64,000 bases of DNA from Haloglycomyces albus DSM 45210 (lineage in GTDB: Bacteria; Actinomycetota; Actinomycetes; Mycobacteriales; Micromonosporaceae). Positions 52,541 to 60,833 of this stretch are shown here, piece by piece. The translations under genes were made by a program, and so were the position numbers. The stretch is from assembly GCF_000527155.1 (NCBI RefSeq), contig NZ_AZUQ01000001.1, forward strand, positions 3,471,420 through 3,535,419, written 5' to 3'. The notes under the pieces were generated by a model. That model had not been told where the DNA came from, made no database searches, and was given only the letters and a program-made list of their open reading frames with translations. Every line of letters starts with the position of its first letter. Position 1 is the first letter of the stretch.

Positions 52541-54396
52541 GCTATTTCCACCATCTCTTCCATCTCGTGGGCATAGTCGGAGAATTTCTCGTCGGCGGGG
52601 TAGATCGAGCCCCAGGACTGTTCGCCTATCTCAGCGTCGGTGGCGATAGGAACGGATTCGAACACGTCTGCCATGACTTCTGCAATGTGGGCCGCGGCCT
52701 TCACAGCCGCCGCCTCGGGCACCGAAGCGAGGACTTCGTCATGCACCGGTAGGCGCAGATAAGGCGTGTAGCCGACGCGGTCCAGCCGAATGAGCGACTG
52801 GGTGAACAGGTCGCGGGCGGTCGACTGGATCATGAAGTTCACCGCCGCGTAGGCTCTACTTTGATCGACGAATAGCTTGCGGCCGAACGGGTTGATAACG
52901 TACCCGCGCCTCCGTGCCTGGTCAACGAGACGTTTTGAGTAGGCGGCGATCTTGGGGTACGCCTCGTCGTAGGCGTCGCAGGCGCGCTGTGCCTCTTCAA
53001 GGGTGATGCCAGCCTGTTTAGACAGTGTCTTGGCTCCACCTCCATAGAGCTTGCCGAACCCGACCGATTTCATGAGTTTGCGCTGTTTGTCGGTGTAGCC
53101 GTCTCCGAACACAAGCGATGCTGTGAACCCGTGGAGGTCCTCGCCGGCTTCGATAGCGTCCAGCATCCGCGTCTCCCGGGCGAGTGCGGCGATCACACGC
53201 ATTTCAACGGCCTGGTAGTCGACAGATACTATAACGTGGCCAGGTTCCGCCACGAGGCAGGATCGTATGTCTTGGGAGTCAGAGGGCAATGTCTGGACAG
53301 CGGGAGTGCGGACACTCATGCGTCCGGTTCGGGCCGCCAGGGGTCGGATGTCGGGGTGGATGCGGCCCTTGGAATCGCGGCGAGCGAGGAACGGTTCGGT
53401 ATAGGTCGTGCGCCACTTCGCCGCTCTCTTCCCGTCCGTCACAGCCTTCGCCAGCTGTTTGGCTTCGTCGCTTCCGTCTGCCATGACGGCGGCTAGGACG
53501 TGTTTGTCGGCCGATTCCTCACCGTTGTCGGTTGTCGCGAACTCGGTCCACCCGTGCTTTCTCAACGCGGCGATCACGTCGGCCGAGGCGTTAACGTTCG
53601 CGCACCCAAGGGCGGCGGCTTTCTTTATCGCGAGGGTTTGGGTCCTCTTGTAGCGGGCCGAGAGACGATGGGTGTACCGCTTGTCGACGAGGATTCCAGT
53701 GCGTTCCATCTCGGCACATATGCGCGCTAGCTGGTGTTCCACCCCTACGAGGTCGGTCGACTCGGCCGGGATCTTCGTTCGGAGCGTCTGCCAGAGTCGG
53801 TAGGTCAGGATCGGGTCCATGCCGGCATAGCGCAGGTAGGTTTCGTTGTCGATGTCGACCAGGTGCCAAATGTCGTCCTTGTTGCACCCCATGTTGTCGG
53901 CCATGGTCTTCATCGAGCCCTTGACCTCGCTGGCCACGGTCTTGTCGATGTAGGCGGCCGTCAGCTCTTCGAGGCTGTGGCCAGCCCCTCCTTGCTTGAC
54001 GCGCCGGGAGTCCACGAGGTGGGCGAGAATCTTAGTGTCAATCGCCCGCGTCCACAGGCTGTTCCAGTCGCTCCCCCAGCAGCGGGCAGCTACCTGGATG
54101 TCAAAGTTCGCGTTCTGGATGATGATCTTGTCCAGCCGCGTGAGTGCTTGGGACGCAGCATGAGCCATGGCCGCCGAGGTCTCGACCGGCAGCACCCACG
54201 ACTCGGTACCGTTGCCGAACTGGGCGGTCCGGATATGGAACTGAGGCCCGTACACGCCCAACCCGGTCGTCTCGGTGTCGAACGCGAGCACGCGATGCTG
54301 GTTGATGAACTGATCGAACACCTGAAGGTCGGCGTCGGATTCTGCGAGGTTGATGGTGGTCGTTTGGCCTGCTACGGCATGTGTCAATTGACGCAT
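52537..54396 (-). CDS. Phage-type DNA polymerase I (family A)
   Basis: The 619-residue polymerase has an N-terminal 3'-5' exonuclease domain (VLAFDTETTGLG with motif I, IIIQNANFDIQVA, and a YAGMDPILTYRLW motif III) and a C-terminal family A polymerase. Motif A is IVSVDYQAVEMRVIAAL, the O helix is RKLMKSVGFGKLYGGG and motif C is LPVHDEV. The exonuclease acidic residues appear intact. ATG 54396 has AAAGGAGG about four bases upstream; a longer frame to 54558 is non-conserved. It is the replicative polymerase of this phage-like module. Confidence 0.95.
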   Translation of the reverse strand: MRQLTHAVAGQTTTINLAESDADLQVFDQFINQHRVLAFDTETTGLGVYGPQFHIRTAQFGNGTESWVLPVETSAAMAHAASQALTRLDKIIIQNANFDIQVAARCWGSDWNSLWTRAIDTKILAHLVDSRRVKQGGAGHSLEELTAAYIDKTVASEVKGSMKTMADNMGCNKDDIWHLVDIDNETYLRYAGMDPILTYRLWQTLRTKIPAESTDLVGVEHQLARICAEMERTGILVDKRYTHRLSARYKRTQTLAIKKAAALGCANVNASADVIAALRKHGWTEFATTDNGEESADKHVLAAVMADGSDEAKQLAKAVTDGKRAAKWRTTYTEPFLARRDSKGRIHPDIRPLAARTGRMSVRTPAVQTLPSDSQDIRSCLVAEPGHVIVSVDYQAVEMRVIAALARETRMLDAIEAGEDLHGFTASLVFGDGYTDKQRKLMKSVGFGKLYGGGAKTLSKQAGITLEEAQRACDAYDEAYPKIAAYSKRLVDQARRRGYVINPFGRKLFVDQSRAYAAVNFMIQSTARDLFTQSLIRLDRVGYTPYLRLPVHDEVLASVPEAAAVKAAAHIAEVMADVFESVPIATDAEIGEQSWGSIYPADEKFSDYAHEMEEMVEIA

Positions 54397-54465
54397 GATC
54401 CCTCCTTTGCCGGGATGGAAGTTTGGCGGGCAAACCCCGTGGGGCCAGGCCACAACCCGGCCCCA

Positions 54466-54478
54466 CGGTCTAAGTTCA
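54466..54478 (+). repeat. Stoperator-like site S1
   Basis: CGGTCTAAGTTCA matches the 13-base motif AGGTCTAAGTACA at 11 positions. It lies in the 95-base gap before the polymerase gene. Confidence 0.5.
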
Positions 54479-54491
54479 CTCTTGCGTGTAG

Positions 54492-55010
54492 CTAATTGAC
54501 CCACTCGATGGCATCGCACGCCTCCGGGTCGCGCCAATTCGCTACTTTCAGCGGGCACTTGTACGCTCGGTAGGTGCGGTTATTGTGTTTCCCCTGCCAC
54601 TCGGTGTAGGCGAGTGTCCCGTGGCTACACGTTTTCGTGGTGGACCGTTGACTACCACCGTTGGGGTTAGGTTTTGATGGCGGTGGCCCGGCACTGCGTT
54701 GTGTGCTGGTCGACGCGGCCCGTCCACGAAACTGTGTCGCCGCCTGACGGCTCGATTCGAACAAACCCTTACTGGTCGCCTCATCCAATAGCGCGAGCCA
54801 CGCGTCGACCGAGTGCGCGCGGAGCGTCACCAGCGCCGCATCAAACCCAGCGCCCTCCTTGAATGTCGCAGAAATCGGCGCTTCCGCCAGATCGCCAGGA
54901 GGATTGTGGCTGGGGCCGGTGTGGGCTACAGCAACTCCGTTTTCCATGTCTCCGTTCCTTTCATTCGGCTGTGTGTCGGGCTTTTCCCAAGGTGCGGTCG
55001 AATCGGTCAT
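54492..55010 (-). CDS. Phage-like protein with C-terminal zinc-binding motif
   Basis: The 172-residue protein has a disordered N-terminus, a helical middle segment (FDAALVTLRAHSVDAWLALLDEAT), a Ser/Pro-rich linker and a C-terminal cysteine/histidine motif, TCSHGTLAYTE, YRAYKCPL and PEAC. I do not recognise it, though phage proteins next to polymerase with this layout are often single-strand DNA-binding or accessory factors. It overlaps the end of the sigma-like gene by 50 bases. Confidence 0.7.
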   Translation of the reverse strand: MTDSTAPWEKPDTQPNERNGDMENGVAVAHTGPSHNPPGDLAEAPISATFKEGAGFDAALVTLRAHSVDAWLALLDEATSKGLFESSRQAATQFRGRAASTSTQRSAGPPPSKPNPNGGSQRSTTKTCSHGTLAYTEWQGKHNNRTYRAYKCPLKVANWRDPEACDAIEWVN

Positions 55011-55611
55011 CGTTACTCCTTACTTTGTAGTGTTTGGACTGTCGTTGGCCGTTGGCATGTTTGGTCAGCGCTCCGATGGCGATGCTGACGCGTTTGTGAC
55101 CGGCGGCGGTACGAGACTCAGGGGTGCAGCGGATGTATCGGTCGACCAACACGCGTTGATGCCGGTCGGGTAGAGAGCGGAACGCCTCACGGATGTCCAT
55201 GACATAGGCGGTACGGTCCCACCCGATCATGGGGTTGTCGTCAGCGCGGCGATGCCGTGGCGGCCGTAGGACGGCCGGATCGTCGGGAACCGGGACGCCA
55301 TCGATCGCACCGACCAACACGCCCGCATCCAACGCCGCGCGGATATCTTTGGGCCGGTAGTTGTATTGGTCATTGACGTAATTGTTGTGGCTAAACTGCC
55401 GACCGCAATAACTATCGGCCACTCGTGACAACACGGTCGCCGGACGACCACCGTCGCCAGCCAGGGCCAGACGTTCACCCGTTTCCATCACATGCACACA
55501 CAGCGTTTGCTGTATGTCGTCGGCGTCCACACCGGGGTACTCGTGTGCGTACCGGCGTGCAATTCGTCGGATCGTCGGCAGCAGCGCCAACGTTTTCTCG
55601 CCATTATTCAC
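54961..55611 (-). CDS. Sigma factor-like phage protein
   Basis: The 216-residue protein has a sigma region 2-like N-terminus (LLPTIRRIARRYAHEYPGVDADDIQQTLCVHVME) and a region 4-like C-terminal helix-turn-helix with IREAFRSLPDRHQRVLVDRYI, the loop that usually starts region 4. Regions 1 and 3 are missing. It could redirect host RNA polymerase to phage promoters. GTG 55611 is preferred because GGAGG lies five bases upstream. A copy of the 13-base motif directly precedes it. Confidence 0.6.
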   Translation of the reverse strand: MNNGEKTLALLPTIRRIARRYAHEYPGVDADDIQQTLCVHVMETGERLALAGDGGRPATVLSRVADSYCGRQFSHNNYVNDQYNYRPKDIRAALDAGVLVGAIDGVPVPDDPAVLRPPRHRRADDNPMIGWDRTAYVMDIREAFRSLPDRHQRVLVDRYIRCTPESRTAAGHKRVSIAIGALTKHANGQRQSKHYKVRSNDDRFDRTLGKARHTAE

Positions 55612-55624
55612 ACCGCCTCCATTC

Positions 55625-55637
55625 AGGTCTAAGTACA
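55625..55637 (+). repeat. Stoperator-like site S2
   Basis: This is an exact copy of AGGTCTAAGTACA, filling most of the 29-base gap between the phosphoesterase stop and the sigma-like gene start. Confidence 0.6.
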
Positions 55638-55640
55638 CTT

Positions 55641-56456
55641 TTAGGCAGAAAACAATTTACCGGCATAGTTAAAGGTTCCGTTGCGTCTCATGGGCACGAC
55701 GATCGGCTGTACGGTCGAATCGACGATTTCTAGGACCACAAAACCCGGCTGCCAGTTGGCATATCGGTAGTTGGTATCGCCCATGCGCAGGTAGTCGGCT
55801 CGATCGTGGTGCATCATGTGCCCGACTTCCACGCCCATCGTCGTTCGGCGGCTACGCCCTGCACCAGTCGTCTCCATCGCCACACCCATGCGGTGCGTGT
55901 GGCCGCAGATGATCGAATGCCCGAGTTTCTTCGCCGCCGCCAAGGCCGTCGCCCCCGACACCTGGCGTAGCGCCATGCCGTGATGCCCATGGGTGGTGAG
56001 CCAGTCGGGGGCGATCGCATGAAAATTGCCGAGATCATCAACACCCCATCGGTCGAAGCCCAGCATGTTGCCTGCGTAGTAAGGGTTATCTGTGGGGTGC
56101 CCGAGGGCCGGTGCGTACTTCTGCGCGTAGGTCAAGGGCCGCACATCGTGGTTTCCAATGTGCATTCCCACTGGTCCATCGTAGACGCGCCGCAATGGAC
56201 CGAAATATTTCTTTTGGACATAGTCGGCGTCGGTCCAAATGTTGGTTTCGAACTCACCACGTGTGCCTTTGTTCCACCGTGAGGGAGCCGGGAAATCGGC
56301 TAGGTCACCGATATTGATGACTGCGTCCGGTTGGAGATGGGCGATGAAATTAAGGTGCGCAGCGAGCATTTTGTTGTGCTCGTATGGCATTTGCAGATCG
56401 GAGGTAATGACGATCGTGCCGTTTCGTATGGGGCGTTCAAAGATAGGGTGGATAAT
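55641..56456 (-). CDS. Calcineurin-like metallophosphoesterase, probable AUU start
   Basis: Metal-ligand motifs GDLADF, GNHD, THGHHGM and GHTHR define a calcineurin-fold phosphoesterase, as found in many actinophages. The first metal motif of the family, SDLQMPYEHN, begins upstream of the first in-frame ATG (56390), so translation must start earlier. The only plausible signal is ATT at 56456, with AAGGGAAG six bases upstream at ideal spacing; this gives 271 residues. No ATG, GTG or TTG is available in that frame between 56456 and 56390 without losing the motif. Confidence 0.82.
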   Translation of the reverse strand: MIHPIFERPIRNGTIVITSDLQMPYEHNKMLAAHLNFIAHLQPDAVINIGDLADFPAPSRWNKGTRGEFETNIWTDADYVQKKYFGPLRRVYDGPVGMHIGNHDVRPLTYAQKYAPALGHPTDNPYYAGNMLGFDRWGVDDLGNFHAIAPDWLTTHGHHGMALRQVSGATALAAAKKLGHSIICGHTHRMGVAMETTGAGRSRRTTMGVEVGHMMHHDRADYLRMGDTNYRYANWQPGFVVLEIVDSTVQPIVVPMRRNGTFNYAGKLFSA

Positions 56457-56469
56457 AAGGGGCTTCCCT

Positions 56470-56655
56470 TCAGTGGTCCATGAGGTCGATGAGGGTGTAG
56501 AGGTCAGTGATGATGCCGGTGGCTATTTCGACTGCCCGCCGGATATCGTCACTGTCCAGTGCCTCAATGAGCACCGTGGCATCATGATCGACGTCGACGG
56601 CACGGGACCGTAGGTATCGGATACGGTGGACATTATGGTCGCCTGAGGTGGCCAT
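56470..56655 (-). CDS. Small acidic phage protein
   Basis: The 61-residue acidic, mostly helical protein begins MATSGDHNVHRIRY and ends LIDLMDH. GGAAG lies seven bases before the ATG and it abuts the endonuclease gene (three-base gap). It has no recognised family. Confidence 0.6.
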   Translation of the reverse strand: MATSGDHNVHRIRYLRSRAVDVDHDATVLIEALDSDDIRRAVEIATGIITDLYTLIDLMDH

Positions 56656-56658
56656 GTG

Positions 56659-57093
56659 TCATCTTCCTTCTTTGGGTCGGTCGGCGTGCCACCGTTGGCC
56701 CAGGACGCGTAGGGCGGGCGGGTTATCGAGATAGTCGGCGGCGTGCCGCCCAATCTCGGGTCGGTTACGCATCCCGCGCGCCAACAGAACACGGTTACAG
56801 TTGCGGCAGCACAGTCCCCGGATCAGCCCAGTGGTGTGGTCATGGTCCACATCGAGCCGGTAGTGGCGTTGACCACCACAGATAGCGCACACACCGCCCT
56901 GTGCCAGCAACAGGCGATCATACTCGCCTGGCCGGAGCCCATAGGTGTTGGTCACTCGCCTGTCGTGGGCGGCGCGCGCCGCACGCTGTCGACTCGATCG
57001 CCGGCAGGTGGCACACAGCCGGCCACGAGCCGAGACGAATGAGGCGAGGCGTTTGCGTTTTTTGCACCGATGGCATTTTCTAGTGCGTGCCAT
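56659..57093 (-). CDS. Recombination endonuclease VII-like HNH nuclease
   Basis: The 144-residue protein has an N-terminal cysteine-rich part (CHRCKKRKRL and CATCRRSS) and the endonuclease VII core: YGLRPGEYDRLLLAQGGVCAICGG, then LDVDHDHTTGLIRGLCCRNCN. The VDHDH histidines are catalytic and the four cysteines bind structural zinc. Phage endonuclease VII resolves branched DNA before packaging. ATG 57093 has GGGAG about seven bases upstream and overlaps the primase frame by 14 bases. Confidence 0.93.
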   Translation of the reverse strand: MARTRKCHRCKKRKRLASFVSARGRLCATCRRSSRQRAARAAHDRRVTNTYGLRPGEYDRLLLAQGGVCAICGGQRHYRLDVDHDHTTGLIRGLCCRNCNRVLLARGMRNRPEIGRHAADYLDNPPALRVLGQRWHADRPKEGR

Positions 57094-57778
57094 ACACCAA
57101 CTCCCTAATCCTCTCCCGAGAGTTTGCAGTGCAAACTGAGGTGACATCGCCGCCTGTCACCGGCACGACTTCCGCGCCGTCCACATCAGCCGCCACGGCA
57201 CCGGCGAATTGGTGACCCGCCGCGTCGTCGTCGGCCAGGATCACTACCCGCCGGATGCCTTGCATGGCCAGACGCAACGGCCGCTGCCATGCCTGAGCGC
57301 CGGGTAGGCCAACGGCGGTCAATCCGCATTGCAGAGCGGTCAGTGTATCCATTTCACCTTCACAAACCACGAGCGTGTCAGTGTTACTGAGCAGCGCGGC
57401 CGTGTTGTACGGACGCTGTCGGTCTCCCGGCAGGCTCCAGTATTTCGGGTGGCCCTCGTGGTGCTCCGTGTCCCGCCACTCCCCCTGGTTGTCCTGGGTG
57501 CAGGAAGGGCGGATGCACCGGTACCGTATCGACACCACTGACTCACTCGGTGTGATGTAGGGCAGAGCCAAATACCCGGACACGGGTCGTTCGGCCGGGT
57601 CAGCTTCCGAAACGACGCCGAGTCGGTGGGTAATGGCTGTCTCGGCTGTGATCCCTCGGGCCTCCGAAAGGTAGGCGGCGGCGGTGTCGCTGTCCCACAG
57701 TGCCGCGTGATGACGCGTTGTTCGTGTCTCCAGTGATGTCGTGGTATCTGGCGTAGGCACCAGCCCATGAAAGTCCAT
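57080..57778 (-). CDS. Primase Toprim domain protein (second half of split primase)
   Basis: The 232-residue product has a primase core segment (AAAYLSEARGITAETAITHRLGVV), a Toprim domain with the metal-binding glutamate in VVCEGEMDTL and ILADDDAAGH, and lacks the zinc-binding domain. That domain is encoded in the previous frame at 57600-57995, overlapping this frame by 179 bases with a +1 offset. ATG 57778 has AAGGAAG about eight bases upstream, so independent initiation is credible. A frameshift joining the two frames is the alternative. Confidence 0.88.
   Translation of the reverse strand: MDFHGLVPTPDTTTSLETRTTRHHAALWDSDTAAAYLSEARGITAETAITHRLGVVSEADPAERPVSGYLALPYITPSESVVSIRYRCIRPSCTQDNQGEWRDTEHHEGHPKYWSLPGDRQRPYNTAALLSNTDTLVVCEGEMDTLTALQCGLTAVGLPGAQAWQRPLRLAMQGIRRVVILADDDAAGHQFAGAVAADVDGAEVVPVTGGDVTSVCTANSRERIRELVYGTH
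57121..57137. repeat. Palindrome copy A, shared with the parB upstream region
   Basis: The 17-base palindrome AGTTTGCAGTGCAAACT has a 16-base exact copy at 62077-62092. It lies in the 3' part of the primase gene, just upstream of the endonuclease VII start. It could bind a partition or replication protein. Confidence 0.55.
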
Positions 57779-57995
57779 CTTCTGCTTCCTTCACCAGTCG
57801 GATCGCGTCGCCTCCGCCGCACCCCGCCAGGCATTTGTACAGGTTGGCCGAGAGGCTGAATCGAAATGACGGCCGCCGTTCTACGTGGAGTGGGCAACAC
57901 GCCGATTGCCACCTGTCGTGGTCGGCGTAGTCGACCCCGAGATAGTCGAGGATCGGTTTAATAGCCCATCTCGACTGCGATCTGTTCGTCGGCAT
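57600..57995 (-). CDS. Primase zinc-binding domain protein (first half of split primase)
   Basis: The 131-residue frame begins MPTNRSQSRWAIKP and contains a CHC2-type zinc finger, CCPLHVERRPSFRF with a CLAGCGGGDAIRLV second half, as at the N-terminus of DnaG-like primases. Family-like sequence ends about residue 80 (AYARYHD); the remaining 50 residues read out of frame over the Toprim gene and look noncoding. It overlaps the helicase stop by 38 bases. In L5-like actinophages the primase is also split, so this organisation may be functional rather than a mutation. Confidence 0.85.
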   Translation of the reverse strand: MPTNRSQSRWAIKPILDYLGVDYADHDRWQSACCPLHVERRPSFRFSLSANLYKCLAGCGGGDAIRLVKEAEDGLSWAGAYARYHDITGDTNNASSRGTVGQRHRRRLPFGGPRDHSRDSHYPPTRRRFGS

Positions 57996-58836
57996 ACCGG
58001 CGTTCCTCCTCAGAGATCGTTGTGGCGTCGGTGATAATTTGACACTCGCGGTCCCAATCGAGATCCACAGTGGCCGCGCCGGAGGCCGTCGGGTCGGCTG
58101 GCCCGTTCGTGTTTTTCACAACATGCACCGACAGGCCGGTGGGACTGCTGGGGTCAGACGACAGAGTCAGTACCAATCGTGGGGTTTTTGCAATTTTGCC
58201 CAGCAGTGCCGACAATGGTGGAGCGGTCAGTCCGTCATCGTATGGACCGGTCAAATGATGTTGTACAACAACGCACGCGTGTGTGTAGCGAGCGATTTGA
58301 TGGAGGTATTCAATAACGCGGCCGAAACGGATACTGCCTCCGCTGCCGTCGTCGTCCACATCCGCCACAACGTCTTTGAGAGCATCGACGACCACGAGTT
58401 GTGGCCAATGGCCATGCACCTGCGCGTAGCACCATAGGCATTCGTCAATGTCGCCGAGCGTGGGGCTAGCGCGGAAATCCCATGCCACGTGGGCCATGGC
58501 CGTATCGATCGCGTCGAGATAGCGTGCCTCCTGGCCGTTTTCGAATGCCGCCTCAATGTCGGTAGTGGACTCGCCGGTCACCGTGCCAGCGATGCGTTGT
58601 CCCAGTGTGGGCGCATCAGTATCGGGCGACAAGTACAGTGTGGCTACGCCCCATGGGCGCATCCGCGCCACCCAGTTGGTGATGAGCGCGGATTTACCGC
58701 CTCCTGGAGCACTGGCGACGACGACCACCTGTGAGCCACGAAGTTTTGCGCCGAACGCCTCCAGACCCGACCACCCGCCGGGTAGCGCTTGGCCCGCCTC
58801 ACCACGATGTTGCACTGCTCGTGATAGTGGATGCAC
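57958..58836 (-). CDS. Phage replicative helicase, DnaB/RecA-fold ATPase
   Basis: The 292-residue protein has Walker A VASAPGGGKSAL, Walker B LVVVDAL and a QHH motif (VVVQHHL), resembling the DnaB C-terminal ATPase. It lacks the N-terminal domain, as is common for phage helicases encoded next to primase. GTG 58836 is the likely start, with only a weak ribosome site. It probably unwinds DNA ahead of the polymerase at 52537. Confidence 0.85.
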   Translation of the reverse strand: MHPLSRAVQHRGEAGQALPGGWSGLEAFGAKLRGSQVVVVASAPGGGKSALITNWVARMRPWGVATLYLSPDTDAPTLGQRIAGTVTGESTTDIEAAFENGQEARYLDAIDTAMAHVAWDFRASPTLGDIDECLWCYAQVHGHWPQLVVVDALKDVVADVDDDGSGGSIRFGRVIEYLHQIARYTHACVVVQHHLTGPYDDGLTAPPLSALLGKIAKTPRLVLTLSSDPSSPTGLSVHVVKNTNGPADPTASGAATVDLDWDRECQIITDATTISEEERRYADEQIAVEMGY

Positions 58837-58851
58837 GTGAGCACCACCGTC

Positions 58852-59052
58852 CTATAGGTTCGCCTGTGTGGCAACGAGTGCGCGCAGTGATTCGGCCGCC
58901 CACTGCACCTGCCCCAAATGGATGTAGGGCTCATATGTCGACGGCTCGTACCCATCGATCATTTGCAGGAAAAACGCGTCGAGTTCCATGAGCACGCGAT
59001 CCGCTCGATGCAACGTATCTGTTCGGTCTGCCATGGGGTGGTTGTCTGTCAT
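58852..59052 (-). CDS. Small phage protein
   Basis: The 66-residue acidic helical protein, with the segment RVLMELDAFFLQMIDGYEPS, lies between the helicase and a gap that holds two motif copies. Starts at 59052 and 59034 are both possible. No family is recognised. Confidence 0.55.
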   Translation of the reverse strand: MTDNHPMADRTDTLHRADRVLMELDAFFLQMIDGYEPSTYEPYIHLGQVQWAAESLRALVATQANL

Positions 59053-59078
59053 CAGAATACATCCAATCAGTGTACTTT

Positions 59079-59091
59079 AGGTCTAAGTACA
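59079..59091 (+). repeat. Stoperator-like site S3
   Basis: This is an exact AGGTCTAAGTACA. The flanking bases make a partial inverted repeat, TGTACTT (59071-59077) with AAGTACA (59085-59091). It lies 27-45 bases before the 58852 gene start. Confidence 0.6.
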
Positions 59092-59190
59092 CTCTCGCTG
59101 AAAAAAATAGGTCATTGCGGCCTCTGGCCGTACACGTATGGTTGTCTAGCAACGTTCCTACTTATACGTAACTGGGACACTACCGTATCG

Positions 59191-59203
59191 AGGTCTGAGT
59201 ACA
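59191..59203 (+). repeat. Stoperator-like site S4
   Basis: AGGTCTGAGTACA differs from the motif at one position. It lies in the same 190-base gap as S3. Confidence 0.55.
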
Positions 59204-59242
59204 TTTTCAAGACTTTTTCGAACACGTTTGCTGTGTTGCCTT

Positions 59243-60022
59243 TCACTTTTGTTGTTGTGCTTGGTATTCGGCGCAGTGTGTCTGGACAGTGCAGACTCGA
59301 CAATGATCACCCAGGTTGGGGATGTAGACGTCGTTATCGATGCCCGCATTGAGTGCGCTGAACAGCTGCGTTATCGTTTCGCGCGTGTAGTAGGAGAGGT
59401 CAGCCATCCCGGCCGACCGTCCATCCCGAAGCATGAGGTAGTCCCCGTACGTCGCTTCCAGGCCGAATGTTTCGGCTACCGCGACACGGTAAACGCCGTT
59501 CTGACGGTTGCTCTTGACCTTCCGCCCGGTCTTAAGGTCGCGGGTGGAGTGGACGTCGAGCTCGGGCCAGTAGAGGATCTGGTCAATCACGCCCGCAACG
59601 GTGTTGATTCCGAGCGTAATCTTGAAGGGCACCTCCAGTGCCGGCTGTCCGTCTGGGAGCGTCCATATCTCCCACTCCTGCTGTGGAGCCCATTGCTCGT
59701 ACCATGCCACCTGTTCGGCTACCAGATCGCGACGTTTAGCGATATCTGATTCGGTGGTTTGTCGCCCGCCTCGCATCCATCGATGCAGCTGCGGTTCGGC
59801 GTCACGCGCTGCCGCGATATGCTGATCATATTCGGCCACAGCGATGTCGACACCGCTGTCGGAGCGCCCCGATCGTTCGTGGTGCTCACATCCAGTGTGG
59901 ACGGCTATCCCATGGCCAAACCAGGCCGCTTGACGTTGCGGGACTTTATCGATACGAGCGAGCTTATACGCCCATGAGCATTGAGCAAATTGTTCTAGTT
60001 GAGACAATGATCGGTAAGCCAC
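59243..60022 (-). CDS. Cas4/RecB-like PD-(D/E)XK nuclease with probable Fe-S cluster
   Basis: The 259-residue nuclease has an N-terminal cysteine in QFAQCSWAYKL, a helical GHGIAVHTGCEHHE segment, the PD-(D/E)XK core GVIDQILYW with DLKTGRKV, and a C-terminal CRVCTVQTHC cysteine cluster that together with the first cysteine suggests a [4Fe-4S] cluster. Actinophage Cas4-like exonucleases of this type are common in the early region. It probably processes DNA ends or recombination intermediates. Confidence 0.87.
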   Translation of the reverse strand: MAYRSLSQLEQFAQCSWAYKLARIDKVPQRQAAWFGHGIAVHTGCEHHERSGRSDSGVDIAVAEYDQHIAAARDAEPQLHRWMRGGRQTTESDIAKRRDLVAEQVAWYEQWAPQQEWEIWTLPDGQPALEVPFKITLGINTVAGVIDQILYWPELDVHSTRDLKTGRKVKSNRQNGVYRVAVAETFGLEATYGDYLMLRDGRSAGMADLSYYTRETITQLFSALNAGIDNDVYIPNLGDHCRVCTVQTHCAEYQAQQQK

Positions 60023-60023
60023 G

Positions 60024-60215
60024 TTACTTCTCCCTCAAATACAGCACGTGTATGACGTGCCCACTGGTGCTCGTGATGGCCTGGTGATCGATCAGCCGGT
60101 ACCGTTCTGCGGAGAAATCGAACGGAGTGGGGCTGGTCGCCACGATGAGCGTGCCGTAACGGGTCACATCCACACTTGGAGGGGTATCGGGGGTACATTC
60201 GGTGGAGAGATTCAC
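60024..60215 (-). CDS. Small phage protein upstream of the nuclease
   Basis: The 63-residue protein has a predicted beta-rich pattern, RYGTLIVATSP and IHVLYLREK. It ends one base before the nuclease start, indicating coupled translation. No family is recognised. Confidence 0.55.
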   Translation of the reverse strand: MNLSTECTPDTPPSVDVTRYGTLIVATSPTPFDFSAERYRLIDHQAITSTSGHVIHVLYLREK

Positions 60216-60304
60216 TGATAATCACCTATTTCGTCTGGGTCCTCCCCCAGTTATTACAAACGGTCATATCGATGTGGTGAGCGAGAGGGATCTCGCGTTC
60301 AGAT

Positions 60305-60766
60305 CTAATCGGCATCGGGGTGAGCAATAATAGTGCCCTCAGGCCCATCACTGTCACGACGAGGGCGCGAATAGAACCCGCCGACTGAGCTGAGATCGTT
60401 GGGGCTGACCTCGGGGTCATAGTCAACGACGTGGTCACGCGCCCTGAGACGAGCCACCCAGTGTACATATTTATTAATCTCGTCGTCAGGCACTGCCTCG
60501 CCTGCCTCGATTCTAAAATGGATACGCAACCGGCGCAGTGGGTACGCATCCTGATGGTCCCGTTCGATCGTCCACGGCAGGTGCTGAGTGGTGCTGACGT
60601 TATCGCGCGTGAGTCCGTACCGCCGTGCAGCCGCTTTCACACCGCTCACGGAGATACCATAGCGATCGGCTATATCGGCATAGCTCAGGTGTAGTACGTT
60701 ACGCAGGTATTGGAGTTCGGATTTGCCTGGTGCGTGACCACGTTGGCGTTCTGGCCGACCCATCAT
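60305..60766 (-). CDS. Helix-turn-helix DNA-binding protein, candidate arm repressor
   Basis: The 153-residue protein has an N-terminal helix-turn-helix, LHLSYADIADRYGISVSGVKAAARRYG, and a C-terminal region with LPWTIERDHQDAYPLRRLRIHF and VVDYDPEVSPND, a pattern I associate with a common actinophage DNA-binding protein. Start at 60766 or 60763, after GGAAGGGGG. It holds the position of the immunity repressor in the L5 early arm, and site S5 lies 38 bases upstream of it. It is therefore a candidate for binding the 13-base motif, by inference only. Confidence 0.7.
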   Translation of the reverse strand: MMGRPERQRGHAPGKSELQYLRNVLHLSYADIADRYGISVSGVKAAARRYGLTRDNVSTTQHLPWTIERDHQDAYPLRRLRIHFRIEAGEAVPDDEINKYVHWVARLRARDHVVDYDPEVSPNDLSSVGGFYSRPRRDSDGPEGTIIAHPDAD

Positions 60767-60803
60767 ACCCCCTTCCGTGAGAAATCCTATGTTACTGATG
60801 TTG

Positions 60804-60816
60804 AGGTCTAAGTGCA
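60804..60816 (+). repeat. Stoperator-like site S5
   Basis: AGGTCTAAGTGCA differs from the motif at one position. It lies between the parB terminator and the HTH gene start. Confidence 0.6.
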
Positions 60817-60833
60817 ATATGTGGACAGCAGAA

